Shown: positions 32,884 to 46,953 of the stretch, in pieces
Layout: the number at the start of each line of letters is the position of its first letter
How positions within the stretch are numbered: the first letter of the stretch is position 1
Assembly: GCF_004321985.1 (NCBI RefSeq)
Contig: NZ_SCQN01000046.1
Coordinates: forward strand, 248,001-312,000
Reading direction: 5' to 3'
Source: Castellaniella sp.
GTDB lineage: Bacteria; Pseudomonadota; Gammaproteobacteria; Burkholderiales; Burkholderiaceae_B
Length of the DNA stretch: 64,000 bases
The notes under the pieces: generated by a model
Told to the model about the DNA's origin: nothing
Seen by the model: the letters and a program-made list of their open reading frames with translations, nothing else
Databases searched by the model: none
Position numbers and translations under genes: made by a program

Positions 32884-33780
32884 CTATTTCCCGGCCAGAT
32901 GTTCGGCCGAGAAAATTCCGCTCATCTGGCTCAGGAGCTTTTCTCCGTGCCCCATGATGGTCGCCAGGTTGTAGGCGTCGTAGGCGGAGCCGGCCAGCAA
33001 GTTCATCAGATCCGTGCCCTCGACCATTCGGCGGTAGCACCCCAGGTCCTTGCGCGCGTTTCTCATCGAGAACTGCATGCCCGTGTCGTCGCCTTCGAGC
33101 AGGTGCGACACGATCATTCCGAACGCGGCACTGTTGGCGCCGCCGCGAGAGACCACCGCATGAAGTTTGGCAAGGTCCACGCCCGTCGCCCGCGCGGCGT
33201 TCACGGCCTCTGCCGCCAGCACTGCGTGGCCCAGGGACAGGAGGTTGTTGATCAGCTTGAGCTTCAGCGCGCTGCCCAGCTCGCCGATCTCGAAGATGTT
33301 TTCGCAGAACGAGGTGGCTACCTCATGGACCTGGGCGACGATGTCCGGTTTACCGGAGATCAGGATGTTCAGGCGGCCGTCTTCAGCCTCGCGCGGAGTG
33401 CGCGTCAGTGGCGCATCGACCAAATGAATACCGCGTGAGGAAAGGCGTGCCCCCAGTGCGATGGTGGCGGCCGGGTCCCCTGTCGAGGCATCCACGACGA
33501 TGAGCCCGGGGCGGCCCGCCTGGATGATTCCGTTGTCGCCGCTCATGAGCGTCTCCACGACCGCCGACGAGGTGACACACAGGAAAAGCATGTCCACTTT
33601 GCTCGCGATTTCGCCCGGGCTGTGGGCCTCGACGGCGCCCTGGCGGACCAGATCGTCGATGGGGGCGCGATTCTTGTGGCCCATGAGTATCAACGGGTAT
33701 CCGGCGAGGAGCAGATTTTTGGCAATGCCGTGGCCCATCAGGCCGGCGCCGATGAATCCAATGGTGAGTTTCTTTGTCAT
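32884..33780 (-). CDS. Beta-hydroxyacid dehydrogenase (3-hydroxyisobutyrate dehydrogenase family)
   Basis: A 298-residue NAD(P)-dependent enzyme. The Rossmann motif is GFIGAGLMGHGIAKNLLLAGYPL, the substrate motif is DAPLTRTPREAEDGRLNILISG (usual form DAPVSGG.., here changed to DAPLTRT), and the catalytic Lys is in GSALKLKLINNLLSLG. Family members act on 3-hydroxyisobutyrate, tartronate semialdehyde or similar beta-hydroxyacids. Start at MTKKLTIGFIG (33780); an upstream frame to 33834 lacks family likeness. It is convergent to the Liv-type operon and probably serves the same pathway. Confidence 0.85.
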   Translation of the reverse strand: MTKKLTIGFIGAGLMGHGIAKNLLLAGYPLILMGHKNRAPIDDLVRQGAVEAHSPGEIASKVDMLFLCVTSSAVVETLMSGDNGIIQAGRPGLIVVDASTGDPAATIALGARLSSRGIHLVDAPLTRTPREAEDGRLNILISGKPDIVAQVHEVATSFCENIFEIGELGSALKLKLINNLLSLGHAVLAAEAVNAARATGVDLAKLHAVVSRGGANSAAFGMIVSHLLEGDDTGMQFSMRNARKDLGCYRRMVEGTDLMNLLAGSAYDAYNLATIMGHGEKLLSQMSGIFSAEHLAGK

Positions 33781-33935
33781 GAGTGGTGGAGTTCCGAATC
33801 TCGAGTAGAGTGGAGTTGAGGCATGCCCCGCCATGGGCAGCGGAGTGCCTTCCGGTTATATCAAAGACAACGTCCGCCGTAAATGATCAGTCGGGAAGAT
33901 CCGGCCGCAGGCTGGCGGTGATTTGTCGGAACCTG

Positions 33936-33971
33936 CGAAAAAACCCTGCAGGGCTTGCGCCCTGCAGGGTT
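33936..33971 (-). terminator. Rho-independent terminator of the DUF4148 gene
   Basis: A perfect 13-bp stem, AACCCTGCAGGGC (33942-33954) and its complement (33959-33971), with loop TTGC. On the minus strand it is followed by TTTTTT. It lies 23 bp past the DUF4148 stop codon. The rest of the 33781-33994 gap shows nothing else. Confidence 0.9.
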
Positions 33972-33994
33972 GCGTTCAGCTGTGCGGCAGCGTA

Positions 33995-34312
33995 TCAGAC
34001 GGCGGGACGCGTCGGATAGTAAGCGTCACGGCCGACGTTGGCGAGATGGCCATTGGCCTTCTTCAGTTCGCTCACGACCTGGGCGCGGCTTTTAGTACTG
34101 GCTGCTGTCACCATTGGGTAGTATGGGTCGTGGCCTTCGCTGATCTGCCCCTTGGATTCCGCTTGCTGAAGCTCTTGCACGACTTGGGCGCGGCTTTCAG
34201 CGTTTTGCGATTGTTGCAGCGAGGGGTAGTACGCGTTGTGGCCTGCGGCCTGGGCAACGCCGATGCTGGATAGGCCGATTGCAAGAGCAGTGAGTGCGAT
34301 GCTGACTTTCAT
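33995..34312 (-). CDS. Small secreted DUF4148 protein
   Basis: A 105-residue protein with a clear signal peptide (cleavage near AQAAG, residue ~23). The mature part has two copies of the DUF4148 unit: (Y)YPSLQQSQNAESRAQVVQELQQAESKGQ and YYPMVTAASTKSRAQVVSELKKANGHL, ending in DAYYPTRP. DUF4148 proteins are abundant small exported proteins in Burkholderiales with no known function. ATG 34312 has AAGGAAA upstream. The frame is open further upstream, but that part lies in the promoter region and is not taken as coding. It has its own terminator. Confidence 0.85.
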   Translation of the reverse strand: MKVSIALTALAIGLSSIGVAQAAGHNAYYPSLQQSQNAESRAQVVQELQQAESKGQISEGHDPYYPMVTAASTKSRAQVVSELKKANGHLANVGRDAYYPTRPAV

Positions 34313-34523
34313 GATGGTTTCCTTCATTTGAAGTTGATCTTCGAGCAGGGCGCTGCGGGCTTTCCGTTTTGCGCGCCATGTCCTGCTCCAATGAAGACAG
34401 TCTGCGCGTATGGTGCGACGCAATAAATAGGGCCCTTGCGAAATCAGCTTTCCATTTTTCCGGGTAATCCCGCCTTGAATGAGCGACAATACTGTGATAA
34501 CAAAGACCATACAGCGGACGTAA

Positions 34524-35441
34524 ATGAGTCCCTCACTGAACGATATCGAGCTGTTCGTCGAAGTAGCCCGCAGCCAGAACTTCACGCGGGCCGGCGAGGC
34601 GCTGAACATGCCGGCATCCACCGTCTCGCGGCGATTGTCCCAGTTGGAAAAGTCTATTGGCGTGCGGCTGCTGAATCGCTCCACACGCAAGGTCGCGCTC
34701 ACGCCGGCCGGCGCGACCTATTTCGAGCGTTGCCGGCCTATCGTGGAGCAGGCGCGGATTGCTCATGAGATGCTGGTCGAAAACGCTCAGGAGCCGCGTG
34801 GCCGGTTGCGGGTTTCGCTGCCTTCCAGTCTCGCGCTGGCGTTCCTGCAGTCCACATTGTCGGAGTTTTCCCGCCGCTATCCCGAGATCGAGTGCGAGTA
34901 CGATTTGAGCGTGCGCAAAATCGATCTGCAGACCGATGGCTTCGATGTGGTGATTCGCGCGTCGCAACTCGCGGATTCGGGCATCGTATCGCACCGCCTG
35001 GGTGTCCTGCGGCTGGGGCTTTTCGCGTCACCCGCCTATCTGCAGTCGCATGGCACGCCGCAGTCGCCTGAAGATCTGGTCGATCACGAGTGCCTGCGAA
35101 CCGGCACAGGCCGCGAGGATTCCAGCTGGACGCTTTACTCCGCGCATGGCGAGCAGCGCAAGGTCCACGTGCATGGCCGAATGGCCATGAACCACGTCCT
35201 GATGCTGCGGCACATGGCTGAGATGGATGCCGGCATCGTGCCGATGTCGGTGCGCGACCGTCACATCAGTGGCCGGCTGGTGCGGATCCTGCCGCAGTGG
35301 ACGTTCAAACCGGTGCCGCTGGTGGCGCTGTTCCCGTCCCGCCTGCTGCCCGCCCGGGCGCGGGTCTTCATCGATTTCCTGAACGAGCAACTCACGCACG
35401 CGCCGTTCCTGGTGGGGACTCAGGAGCCGGCGGTGGGTTGA
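34524..35441 (+). CDS. LysR-family transcription regulator
   Basis: A 305-residue regulator. The winged helix is at residues ~5-65 ([59 protein letters not shown]). The ligand domain begins [32 protein letters not shown]. This is the CrgA/AaeR-like branch of the family. It is divergent from the DUF4148 gene (211-bp gap) and overlaps the end of convergent ttcA by 22 bp. Its targets cannot be told. Confidence 0.88.
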   Translation: MSPSLNDIELFVEVARSQNFTRAGEALNMPASTVSRRLSQLEKSIGVRLLNRSTRKVALTPAGATYFERCRPIVEQARIAHEMLVENAQEPRGRLRVSLPSSLALAFLQSTLSEFSRRYPEIECEYDLSVRKIDLQTDGFDVVIRASQLADSGIVSHRLGVLRLGLFASPAYLQSHGTPQSPEDLVDHECLRTGTGREDSSWTLYSAHGEQRKVHVHGRMAMNHVLMLRHMAEMDAGIVPMSVRDRHISGRLVRILPQWTFKPVPLVALFPSRLLPARARVFIDFLNEQLTHAPFLVGTQEPAVG

Positions 35442-36427
35442 TCGGGAGCGAACTGGTGCGACGCGTGTGCGCGCACGAGGACCCGTTCCTGCAGCGCGCT
35501 GCGGTCGGTTCCGTCGTCGGATGGCAGAGCCGTGTCTGCCTCGTCGTCTTCTGAAAAGGCGGGGGCGGGGAAGTCTTCCGCATCGAACGCATGGTCACCC
35601 TCGTCGTCCGCCTGTCCCGTGGCTTTCAGGTGGGCGAAGTCCATGAGCTGCGGGTCCATGAGGTGCGAGGGCACCACGTGCGACAGTGCCCGGAATACGT
35701 TCCAGGTGCGGTTGGTGAAGTTCCGGTCCCACTCCTCCAGCATGCGGTTGATTTCCTTGCGCTTCAGGTTTTCCTGAGAGCCGCACAGGTTGCAGGGGAT
35801 GATAGGGAATTCACGCAGCCGCGCGTATGCGATCAGGTCCTTTTCGTGGACGTAGGCCAGCGGCCGGATGACGATGTGTTCGCCATTGTCCGACACGAGC
35901 TTGGGCGGCATGGCCTTCATGCGCCCACCATAGAACAGGTTCAGAAAAAAGGTCGCCAGAATATCGTTGCGGTGGTGGCCCAGTGCGATCTTGGTGGCGC
36001 CCAGTTCATGTGCCACGCGGTACAGAATGCCCCGGCGCAGGCGCGAACACAGTGAACAGGTGGTCTTGCCTTCGGGGATCAGCCGCTTCACCACCGAATA
36101 CGTGTCCCGGTTCTCGATGTGGAACGGGATGCCGCGCGCGCTCAGGTAGTCCGGCAGCACCTGTTCCGGGAAGCCCGGCTGCTTCTGGTCCAGGTTGACC
36201 GCAACGATATCGAAATGGATGGGCGCGCGCTCGCGCAGCGTGAGCAGGATGTCCAGCAGTCCGTATGAATCCTTGCCACCGGACAGGCACACCATCACCC
36301 GGTCGCCGTCTTCGATCATCTGGTAGTCGCCGATGGCGCGGCCGGTTTCGCGCAGCAGGCGCTTGACCAACTTGTTTTCATTCACGCTCAGGTGGGTGTG
36401 CGGAGCGATGTTCTCGGAGGTGAGCAT
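35420..36427 (-). CDS. ttcA: tRNA-cytidine(32) 2-sulfurtransferase TtcA
   Basis: A 335-residue enzyme that thiolates C32 of certain tRNAs using ATP and an iron-sulfur cluster. The PP-loop motif is [12 protein letters not shown]; the two Cys motifs are [12 protein letters not shown] and CNLCGSQ. Core length ends near residue 285. The last ~50 residues are an acidic, probably disordered tail ([33 protein letters not shown]), longer than in E. coli, which runs into the 3' end of the convergent LysR gene. Confidence 0.93.
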   Translation of the reverse strand: MLTSENIAPHTHLSVNENKLVKRLLRETGRAIGDYQMIEDGDRVMVCLSGGKDSYGLLDILLTLRERAPIHFDIVAVNLDQKQPGFPEQVLPDYLSARGIPFHIENRDTYSVVKRLIPEGKTTCSLCSRLRRGILYRVAHELGATKIALGHHRNDILATFFLNLFYGGRMKAMPPKLVSDNGEHIVIRPLAYVHEKDLIAYARLREFPIIPCNLCGSQENLKRKEINRMLEEWDRNFTNRTWNVFRALSHVVPSHLMDPQLMDFAHLKATGQADDEGDHAFDAEDFPAPAFSEDDEADTALPSDDGTDRSALQERVLVRAHASHQFAPDQPTAGS

Positions 36428-36469
36428 AGGATCGTTCGGCGATTCGTGGCGTTGGGCGCCGTGGTGGAG

Positions 36470-36829
36470 TCAGCGGCTGCGAGATTGTTCGATGCAGACG
36501 GCGTCACAGTCGTCGAACGCCTGAGGTTTGCAGATGCGAAGCGTGGCGTGCAGGACGCCGGGAAAGTCGTGCAGGACGCGGGTGAGCGTACGGTCCACCA
36601 GCGTCTCCAGCAGGTCAATATGGCTGCAGGTGGCCTCATCGATCAACGCCTCCCGCAACTTGCGGTAGTCCAGGACAGTATCGATGTCGCGGTCGTCCAC
36701 GACGTGCGTGGCATCGGTGTCGAACGCGGCATGGATCACGATGGGCTGCGGGCGCAGACGCTCCCGGTCCAGCATGCCGATCGAGGCCTGAACCTTCAGG
36801 CCATCCAGGATGATGCGGCGCGTCTTCAT
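36470..36829 (-). CDS. folB: Dihydroneopterin aldolase
   Basis: A 119-residue enzyme of folate synthesis that splits 7,8-dihydroneopterin to 6-hydroxymethyl-dihydropterin and glycolaldehyde. Family features are IILDGLKVQASIGMLDRERLRPQPIVIHAAFD at the start, VLDYRKLREAL (Tyr/Lys of the active site) and HIDLLETLVDRTLTRVLHDFPGV. It overlaps the M61 peptidase gene by 4 bases, and ttcA follows 42 bp on, all on the minus strand. Confidence 0.88.
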   Translation of the reverse strand: MKTRRIILDGLKVQASIGMLDRERLRPQPIVIHAAFDTDATHVVDDRDIDTVLDYRKLREALIDEATCSHIDLLETLVDRTLTRVLHDFPGVLHATLRICKPQAFDDCDAVCIEQSRSR

Positions 36830-38607
36830 GCAGTGGCTCCGTGTCTGGACCGGGTGAGCGTGTGGTGCAGCGGTTCGGGGCGCCCCAGCCGGACGGCGTA
36901 GTGACGCAGTTCGTCTCGGCGGAAGACGTGCACCACCACCCGGTCCCCGGGCTTGTGGTGGTCCAGCAGGCGGTTCAGGCTGGCCTCGTCCGTGATGCGC
37001 AGGTGGTCGGCGGCCACGACCAAGTCACCCGCCGACAGGCCGGAGCGGTGTGCCGGACCATGCTCGTGGACGGTGGCGAGCCGCAAGCCGCCGGGATCGG
37101 CCTGCGTGCGGACCGCCAGCGTCGGGCGGGCGTGTTCGGCGCGGGCAGTGAGCGTGATGCCCTCGCGCGCCAGTGCGGCCTTCAGCGGGATGTCCTTGCA
37201 TTCTTCGACATGGCGCCGGATGAAGTCATCGACGTCTGCGCCGGTGGCTTCAGCGATCAGCGCCGGCATGGCGCCCTCGGCAAGCCCAACGGGCTTGCCC
37301 TGGTAGAAGTCACGCCCGTAGCGCCGCCAGAGCAGACGCAGCACGTCGTCCAGTCCGTGTGTGCGGCCGGTTTGCCGGCGGATCTCCAGATCCAGCCCAA
37401 GCGCGACCAGCGAGCCCTTGGTGTAGTAGCTCACCAGGGCATTGGGGGAATTCTCGTCTTGCTTGTAGTAGCGCGTCCAGGCATCGAATGAGCTCTCGGC
37501 CACGGACTGCTTGTGCCGGCCACCGGCGCGCGCGACCTGATCCAGGCTGCGGGCGAGCAGCTTCAGATAAGCCGGTTCGTCGATGACCCCGGCACGCAGC
37601 AGCATCAGGTCGTCATAATAGGACGTGAAGCCCTCGAACACCCAGAGCAGCCGTGTGTGGTTGCGGCGGCTCAGGTCGTATGGTGCGAAGGCGGCCGGCT
37701 TGATGCGCTTCACGTTCCAGCTGTGGAAATATTCATGGCTCACCAGTCCCAGGAAGGTGGTGTAGCCCTCTGGCGCCGCGCAGCCGCGTGTCGGTAGATC
37801 GCTGCGCCGGGTCGCCAGCGCGGTGCTGGCCCGATGCTCCAGTCCGCCATAGCCGTCCCCTGTCACCATGACCAGAAAGACGTAGCGTCGTGCGCTGTCC
37901 AGAAAGGGTGCACGTCGGGTGTCGGGCTCAAACAGTTCAATCTGGGCCGCGCAGATCTTCTGCACGTCATTGGCGATACGCCGCAGGTCGAGCGCGGGGA
38001 CCACACCCGTGAAGACCAGATCGTGTACAGCTCCGTGAGTTTCGAAGCTGATGTGCTGCGGCGTGCCAATTTCCACCGGGAAGTCGATCAGGGCGTCGTA
38101 GTTGCCGGCAAGATAGGTGCCGAAGCCGAGTGGCGCCGCCGCATTGGGCTGGCCGGTTGCGGCCGGCAGGCTGGTATGGACGCGCCAGTTTCGCGCGTGG
38201 GCGGGCGGCCGGATGTCCAGCAGGCAGGGCGTGGATTCCTGGCCTGCGACCGCCAGGAACAGGCTGGCGCCGTTGAAGAACGCGTGGCTTTCGTCGAAAT
38301 GCGCGCCGCGCACTGACAGATCCCATGCGTAGACCGTGTATTCGACCGTGAGCGGCCCTGTGCTGGGTGCACAGCGCCAGGTGTCGCTGTCCGTTTTCAG
38401 GACCGGGAGGGGCTTGCCGTTGCAGTGGGCCTGCAGAGATTCGATCTGTCGGGCAAAATCACGAATCAGATAGCTACCGGGAATCCAGGCTGGCAATCGT
38501 AGGCTCTGTCCGTGTGGGTCGGGTTGTGCGATGGTCACGCGGACGGTGTAGCGATGGCCGGCGGGGTCGGTCAGCCGGACCTGATAGCGGATGGGTTCGT
38601 TTTTCAT
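36826..38607 (-). CDS. M61-family glycyl-aminopeptidase-like protein with PDZ domain
   Basis: A 593-residue metallopeptidase. The zinc motif HEYFHSWN (SHEYFHSWNVKRIKPAAFAPYDL) with the downstream Glu in LLWVFEGFTSYYDDLML marks family M61. The N-terminal ~150 residues form the beta-rich domain (RLPAWIPGSYLIRDFARQIESL), and a PDZ domain sits near 510-575 (LAVRTQADPGGLRLATVHEHGPAHRSGLSAGDLVVAADHLRI). No signal peptide is seen, so it is likely cytosolic. It starts 26 bp from the divergent enoyl-CoA hydratase gene. Physiological substrate unknown. Confidence 0.9.
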   Translation of the reverse strand: MKNEPIRYQVRLTDPAGHRYTVRVTIAQPDPHGQSLRLPAWIPGSYLIRDFARQIESLQAHCNGKPLPVLKTDSDTWRCAPSTGPLTVEYTVYAWDLSVRGAHFDESHAFFNGASLFLAVAGQESTPCLLDIRPPAHARNWRVHTSLPAATGQPNAAAPLGFGTYLAGNYDALIDFPVEIGTPQHISFETHGAVHDLVFTGVVPALDLRRIANDVQKICAAQIELFEPDTRRAPFLDSARRYVFLVMVTGDGYGGLEHRASTALATRRSDLPTRGCAAPEGYTTFLGLVSHEYFHSWNVKRIKPAAFAPYDLSRRNHTRLLWVFEGFTSYYDDLMLLRAGVIDEPAYLKLLARSLDQVARAGGRHKQSVAESSFDAWTRYYKQDENSPNALVSYYTKGSLVALGLDLEIRRQTGRTHGLDDVLRLLWRRYGRDFYQGKPVGLAEGAMPALIAEATGADVDDFIRRHVEECKDIPLKAALAREGITLTARAEHARPTLAVRTQADPGGLRLATVHEHGPAHRSGLSAGDLVVAADHLRITDEASLNRLLDHHKPGDRVVVHVFRRDELRHYAVRLGRPEPLHHTLTRSRHGATA

Positions 38608-38633
38608 CGCATTAGTTTAACTTTGGAGACATC

Positions 38634-39410
38634 ATGAGCGAATCGCTGGTCAAGGTCGAAGTTCGGGGGCGTGTGGGATTACTGACGCTGAATCGCCCCA
38701 AAGTCCTGAATGCCCTGAGCAATGCCGTCATCACCGAGCTGGCGGTCGCCATGCGGGCCTTTGATGCCGACGAGAACATCGGTGCCATGGTGCTGACGGG
38801 CAACGAAAAGGCCTTTGCGGCGGGTGCCGACATCGGCGCCATGGCGCAGTGGTCCTACTTGGATGTCTACAAGGCCGACTACATTTCGGGGGACTGGGAT
38901 GCCCTGCGCCACATCCGCAAGCCCGTCATCGCAGCTGTGGCGGGGTATGCGCTGGGCGGCGGGTGCGAACTGGCCATGGTGTGTGATTTCATCATCGCTG
39001 CCGAAAACGCCAAATTCGGCCAGCCCGAGATCAATCTGGGCGTGATCCCGGGGTATGGCGGAACGCAGCGTCTGCCGCGCGCGGTGGGCAAGGCCAAGGC
39101 CATGGATCTGGTGCTCACCGGCCGCATGATGGATGTGGTTGAAGCCGAGCGCGCCGGACTGGTCGCCCGTGTGGTGCCGGTGGAGCGTCTGCTGGAGGAG
39201 GCCATCGCGGCGGCCGAGATCATCGCGTCGAAGTCGATGCCCTCGGTCATGATGGCCAAGGAAAGCGTCAACCGTGCCTTCGAATCGTCGCTGGCCGAGT
39301 CGCTGCTCTTCGAGCATCGCAATTTTCATGCGCTGTTCGGCACCGACGATCAGAAAGAGGGCATGAGGGCCTTCGTGGAAAAGCGCAAGCCGGACTTCAA
39401 GAACCGCTAA
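38634..39410 (+). CDS. Enoyl-CoA hydratase
   Basis: A 258-residue crotonase-fold enzyme that adds water to trans-2-enoyl-CoA. The oxyanion-hole region is AFAAGADIGAM, and both catalytic Glu residues are kept (GGGCELAMVCD and GQPEINLGVIPGYGGTQRLPR). The C-terminal helix ends with EGMRAFVEKRKPDFKNR. The ribosome site GGAG is 6-8 bases before the ATG. No other fatty-acid gene is adjacent, so the pathway (beta-oxidation, phenylacetate or amino-acid breakdown) is open. It is downstream on the same strand only of its own promoter region. Confidence 0.9.
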   Translation: MSESLVKVEVRGRVGLLTLNRPKVLNALSNAVITELAVAMRAFDADENIGAMVLTGNEKAFAAGADIGAMAQWSYLDVYKADYISGDWDALRHIRKPVIAAVAGYALGGGCELAMVCDFIIAAENAKFGQPEINLGVIPGYGGTQRLPRAVGKAKAMDLVLTGRMMDVVEAERAGLVARVVPVERLLEEAIAAAEIIASKSMPSVMMAKESVNRAFESSLAESLLFEHRNFHALFGTDDQKEGMRAFVEKRKPDFKNR

Positions 39411-39530
39411 AACCGCAGCGCGGGTGGTCTGTTTCACGCGGTGATGGTCTGCGATGTTGTGGGCCATCTCTGCGGCTTTCGCCTCGCCTGAAAATTAGGT
39501 TAAAATGGTGCGCCTTTTTGGTCAGGGTGT

Positions 39531-39559
39531 CGGTAGGCACCCGCAAAAACCGTTATAAT
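39531..39559 (+). promoter_or_regulatory. Candidate promoter of the atp operon
   Basis: A consensus -10 TATAAT lies at 39554-39559, 76 bp before atpI. The best 17-bp-spaced -35 (39531-39536) is poor, so the promoter may need an activator or use a different spacing. The surrounding 224-bp gap is AT-richer than the genes on both sides. Confidence 0.45.
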
Positions 39560-39634
39560 TAAATAGTTTGACTGTCGTTGCTTGCGTGCCGCCAATGTGG
39601 TTGCGCTTGCGGCGGTGGGCGAGCAACTGGCTTT

Positions 39635-40108
39635 ATGGCTGTTCAAGACAGGGTCGCGCCATCGGCTGATGCCGACTGGCCGGCCGATGATCCGGTCCCC
39701 GAATTGAAATTATCCGATCAGGATCGGGTCCGTATTGCCAGACGTTCGCGGATAGGCCTCTTTCAGGCGCTTTCAGCCCAAGCAGTGACCGGGTTGATGG
39801 TGGTTCTGGGGGCTTGGGGATTTGCAGGATCTGACGCTGGGGCTTCCGCCTTGATCGGGGCGGTGGCCTATTTTGTACCCAATGCATTGTTCGCTGTGCG
39901 GCTGCTGCTGGGGTATCTGGCGCCCAGGCGCCCGGGTTCGCTTGTCTTTTTCTGGGGCGAAGCCCTGAAGCTGCTGGCGACGGCCCTGATCGTGGTGGCG
40001 GTCGCCTGGCGCTGGGGTGGCTGGCTGGTTTGGCCGGCCTTCCTGTTGGGGTTGCTGGGCGTCATGAAAGGGTACGTGGTATTGATGGCCTTGCGCCGCT
40101 TGCCATGA
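39635..40108 (+). CDS. atpI: ATP synthase protein I (AtpI)
   Basis: A 157-residue inner-membrane protein that assists c-ring assembly. A polar N-terminus (~35 residues) precedes ELKLSDQDRVRIARRSRIGLFQALSAQA and four membrane segments (about 55-75, 78-100, 110-130 and 130-150). It is the first gene of the operon, as usual. The segment LSDQDRV...AQA is duplicated in the atpI fragment at 25476-25604. Confidence 0.9.
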   Translation: MAVQDRVAPSADADWPADDPVPELKLSDQDRVRIARRSRIGLFQALSAQAVTGLMVVLGAWGFAGSDAGASALIGAVAYFVPNALFAVRLLLGYLAPRRPGSLVFFWGEALKLLATALIVVAVAWRWGGWLVWPAFLLGLLGVMKGYVVLMALRRLP

Positions 40109-40134
40109 ATTGACTACGTTTGAAGGGTTTTCCG

Positions 40135-41013
40135 ATGGCCGACGCAGTATCGACGCCGCAGTCCGAATACATTCAGCACCACTTGGTGCAGCTGAACAGT
40201 CTCGCGCGCCCCCAGGACCACATCGTCAACTTCAACATCGTGAATTATGACTCCCTGTTCTGGTCGATCCTGACAGGTCTCATCGTGCTGTATTTTCTCT
40301 GGCGCGCGGCTCGTCGCGCGACGACGGACGTCCCGGGTCGTTTCCAGATGTCGATCGAGATGCTGGTCGGCATGGTGGCCGAGGAAGCCAAGAGCATCAT
40401 TCCCAACGAGATCACACGTAAATTTGCCGCGCCGCTTGCGCTGACCATCTTCATCTGGATTTCGCTCATGAACGCGCTGGACCTGGTTCCGGTGGATCTC
40501 ATGGGTGCGATCTTCCGCCTGACAGGCCTGGGTGCGACCCATGGCGATCCCCTGTACTACCACCGCATTCTGCCGACGGCCGATCTCAACGTGCCGATGG
40601 GCATGTCCCTGGGTGTGCTGGTGCTGATGCTGTACTACGGCATCAAGATCAAGCACCCGGGCGGCTGGGTGAAGGAACTCTTCACGGCACCGTTCCACGC
40701 GCACGGGATTGGCGCCATCATCCTCGCGCCCTTCAATTTCCTGCTGAACATCATCGAATATGTAGCCAAGTGCGTGTCGCTGGGCATGCGACTGTTCGGC
40801 AACATGTATGCGGGCGAGCTGCTGTTCCTGCTGATCGCCTTGCTGGGCGGCGCCTGGACCGGCTTCAATGGCACCAGCCTGGGCCTCGCGTTCGGGCACA
40901 TCATTGCCGGTTCGGCGTGGGCGATCTTCCACGTGCTGATCGTGCTGCTGCAGGCATACATCTTCATGATGCTGACCCTGGTCTACATCGGGCTGGCTCA
41001 CGAAGGGCACTAG
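40135..41013 (+). CDS. atpB: ATP synthase F0 subunit a
   Basis: A 292-residue membrane protein forming the proton half-channels. ATG 40135 has GAAGGG 8 bases upstream and gives the usual betaproteobacterial start [17 protein letters not shown]. The essential Arg is in helix 4 ([22 protein letters not shown]), and the last helices end with [20 protein letters not shown] hairpin follows before atpE. Confidence 0.96.
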   Translation: MADAVSTPQSEYIQHHLVQLNSLARPQDHIVNFNIVNYDSLFWSILTGLIVLYFLWRAARRATTDVPGRFQMSIEMLVGMVAEEAKSIIPNEITRKFAAPLALTIFIWISLMNALDLVPVDLMGAIFRLTGLGATHGDPLYYHRILPTADLNVPMGMSLGVLVLMLYYGIKIKHPGGWVKELFTAPFHAHGIGAIILAPFNFLLNIIEYVAKCVSLGMRLFGNMYAGELLFLLIALLGGAWTGFNGTSLGLAFGHIIAGSAWAIFHVLIVLLQAYIFMMLTLVYIGLAHEGH

Positions 41014-41018
41014 AAACT

Positions 41019-41038
41019 CCGCCCGGGGGACTGGGCGG
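41019..41038 (+). promoter_or_regulatory. Intercistronic hairpin between atpB and atpE
   Basis: CCGCCC (41019-41024) and GGGCGG (41033-41038) form a GC-rich stem directly after the atpB stop, without a T-run. In atp operons mRNA structure near atpE helps the many-copy c subunit be made in excess; this hairpin could protect or process the atpE message. The AAGGAG site before atpE is strong. Confidence 0.45.
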
Positions 41039-41082
41039 GCTTGCGGGGTTCCCTGAATTCCATTTTTCGGTTTTTCGACTAA

Positions 41083-41352
<270 letters not shown>

Positions 41353-41475
41353 GAACGGACAGGCCTGCGTCGTATGTCGCAGGCCAGGGGTCACTGCTCG
41401 GGATCGGGCAATGGCCGGGTTTGGTGCCTTGCGGGCTTGCCGTAGGGCACGAGTGGGTAAATTAGGGAAACGACC

Positions 41476-41946
41476 GTGAATTTGAACGCGACTCTCTTTT
41501 TCCAGATGATCGTGTTTTTCGTTCTGGGTTGGTTTACGATGAAGTTCATCTGGCCACCCATGACGAAGGCCATCGATGATCGCCGCCAGAAAATCGCCGA
41601 CGGCCTGGCCGCCGCCGAAAAGGGCAAGGCCGATCTGGCACAGGCGCAACAGCGCGTGGGCCTGATGGAAGCCGCCTCCAAGACGGAAAACCATGCCCGT
41701 CTGACCGAGGCTGAAAAGCAGGCTGCCATGCTCATCGACGAAGCACGCCGCGAAGCCGAAGCCGAAAAGGCCCGGATCGTCGCGCAGGCCCGCCAGGATG
41801 CCGCTCAGGAAGTCCAGCGCGCCCGGGAGACCCTGCGAGCCGAAGTTGCGGTACTGGCCGTGAAGGGCGCCGAGCAGATCTTGCGGCGCGAGGTCGATGC
41901 CAGGACGCACGCCGAGCTGCTCGACCAGCTCAAGGCGCAACTCTGA
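41476..41946 (+). CDS. atpF: ATP synthase F0 subunit b
   Basis: A 156-residue peripheral stalk protein: one N-terminal membrane helix (residues ~5-27, [19 protein letters not shown]) followed by a long charged coiled coil ([28 protein letters not shown]...), ending [24 protein letters not shown]. Normal length and position. Confidence 0.96.
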   Translation: MNLNATLFFQMIVFFVLGWFTMKFIWPPMTKAIDDRRQKIADGLAAAEKGKADLAQAQQRVGLMEAASKTENHARLTEAEKQAAMLIDEARREAEAEKARIVAQARQDAAQEVQRARETLRAEVAVLAVKGAEQILRREVDARTHAELLDQLKAQL

Positions 41947-41959
41947 ACCAGGGCGAGTC

Positions 41960-42499
41960 ATGGCTGAACTATCTACTATTGCGCGACCCTACGCCGAGGC
42001 ATTGTTCGAATCCGTGCGCGGCGATGCGCGCGGCCTCGAATACTGGTCCGGCGTAATGTCGTTGCTGGCGCAGGTCTCCAGCATGGATGACGTGCTGGAA
42101 GCAATGAGCGACCCGCGTCTGTCCGATACGCAGCGCACGCAGCTTCTCGTGGGCCTGGTGCCCCAGGATCTGCCGGAGCAGGCGGCCAACCTGGTTGCCC
42201 TGGTCGTGGAAAACGACCGCGTTCACGCGCTGCCGCAGATCGCCGAACAATTCGAACTGCTGCGCAACCGCCAGGAAGGCACGGCACTGGCACGCATCAC
42301 CAGCGCCTTTCCGCTGGATGACGCCCAGGTCGCGGATCTGCTCCGGGGGCTGGAGCACAAGTTCGGCCTCAAGCTCAAGTCTCAGGTTGCCGTCGATTCC
42401 GAACTGATCGGCGGTGTGCGCGTCACGGTGGGCGACTACGTGCTCGACACTTCCGTGCAGGCGCGTCTGGCGCATCTGCGCGACACGCTGGCTGCATGA
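41960..42499 (+). CDS. atpH: ATP synthase F1 subunit delta
   Basis: A 179-residue subunit joining F1 to the b stalk. It starts [18 protein letters not shown], the typical delta N-terminal helix, and ends with the [27 protein letters not shown] signature. It begins 13 bp after atpF. Confidence 0.96.
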   Translation: MAELSTIARPYAEALFESVRGDARGLEYWSGVMSLLAQVSSMDDVLEAMSDPRLSDTQRTQLLVGLVPQDLPEQAANLVALVVENDRVHALPQIAEQFELLRNRQEGTALARITSAFPLDDAQVADLLRGLEHKFGLKLKSQVAVDSELIGGVRVTVGDYVLDTSVQARLAHLRDTLAA

Positions 42500-42529
42500 G
42501 CCACACAACAGGATTCCAGGAGTCTTACC

Positions 42530-44071
<1,542 letters not shown>

Positions 44072-44124
44072 GCCATCCCCGGGGCTGCAGCCTGTGTCCC
44101 GGGATGCTCTAAGGAAATAGTGGA

Positions 44125-46490
<2,366 letters not shown>

Positions 46491-46499
46491 GGAATCGAT

Positions 46500-46925
46500 A
46501 TGGCGACTCTGCACATTGATGTGGTCAGCGCGGAAGCCTCGATTTTCAGTGGCGAGGCGACGTTTGTCGCATTGCCGGGTGAATCGGGTGATCTCGGCAT
46601 CCTGCCGGGCCATACGCCGCTGATCTCGCGCATCCGGCCGGGTACACTGAAGGTGAAGCAGGCGGACGGCACGGAGCAGAACATTTTCGTGGCAGGCGGG
46701 ATCCTGGAAGTCCAGCCGCATGCCGTGACGGTGCTGTCGGATACGGCGATCCGCGCGGAAGATCTGGACGAGGCGAAGGCGAACTCGGCGCGGGAACGGG
46801 CCGAAGAGGCCCTGCGCAACACGAAGGAGAAGGCGGACATCGCGGTAGTGGAAGCCGAACTCGCCATGCTGGCGGCGCAGGCGGCAGCGGCGCGCAAGTT
46901 CAGCCAGAAGCGGTCGTCGCACTGA
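46500..46925 (+). CDS. atpC: ATP synthase F1 subunit epsilon
   Basis: A 141-residue regulatory subunit. An N-terminal beta-sandwich ([45 protein letters not shown]) is followed by a C-terminal helical hairpin ([32 protein letters not shown] type) that can brake the rotor. Last gene of the atp operon; a terminator follows. Confidence 0.96.
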   Translation: MATLHIDVVSAEASIFSGEATFVALPGESGDLGILPGHTPLISRIRPGTLKVKQADGTEQNIFVAGGILEVQPHAVTVLSDTAIRAEDLDEAKANSARERAEEALRNTKEKADIAVVEAELAMLAAQAAAARKFSQKRSSH

Positions 46926-46953
46926 GCGGATCCTGCGATTCTCCGATACCAGG

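Noticed and set aside
34313-34702. N-terminal extension of the DUF4148 protein
   Set aside because: The frame is open, but the signal peptide and ribosome site are at 34312 and the upstream part has no likeness to the family and overlaps the LysR start.
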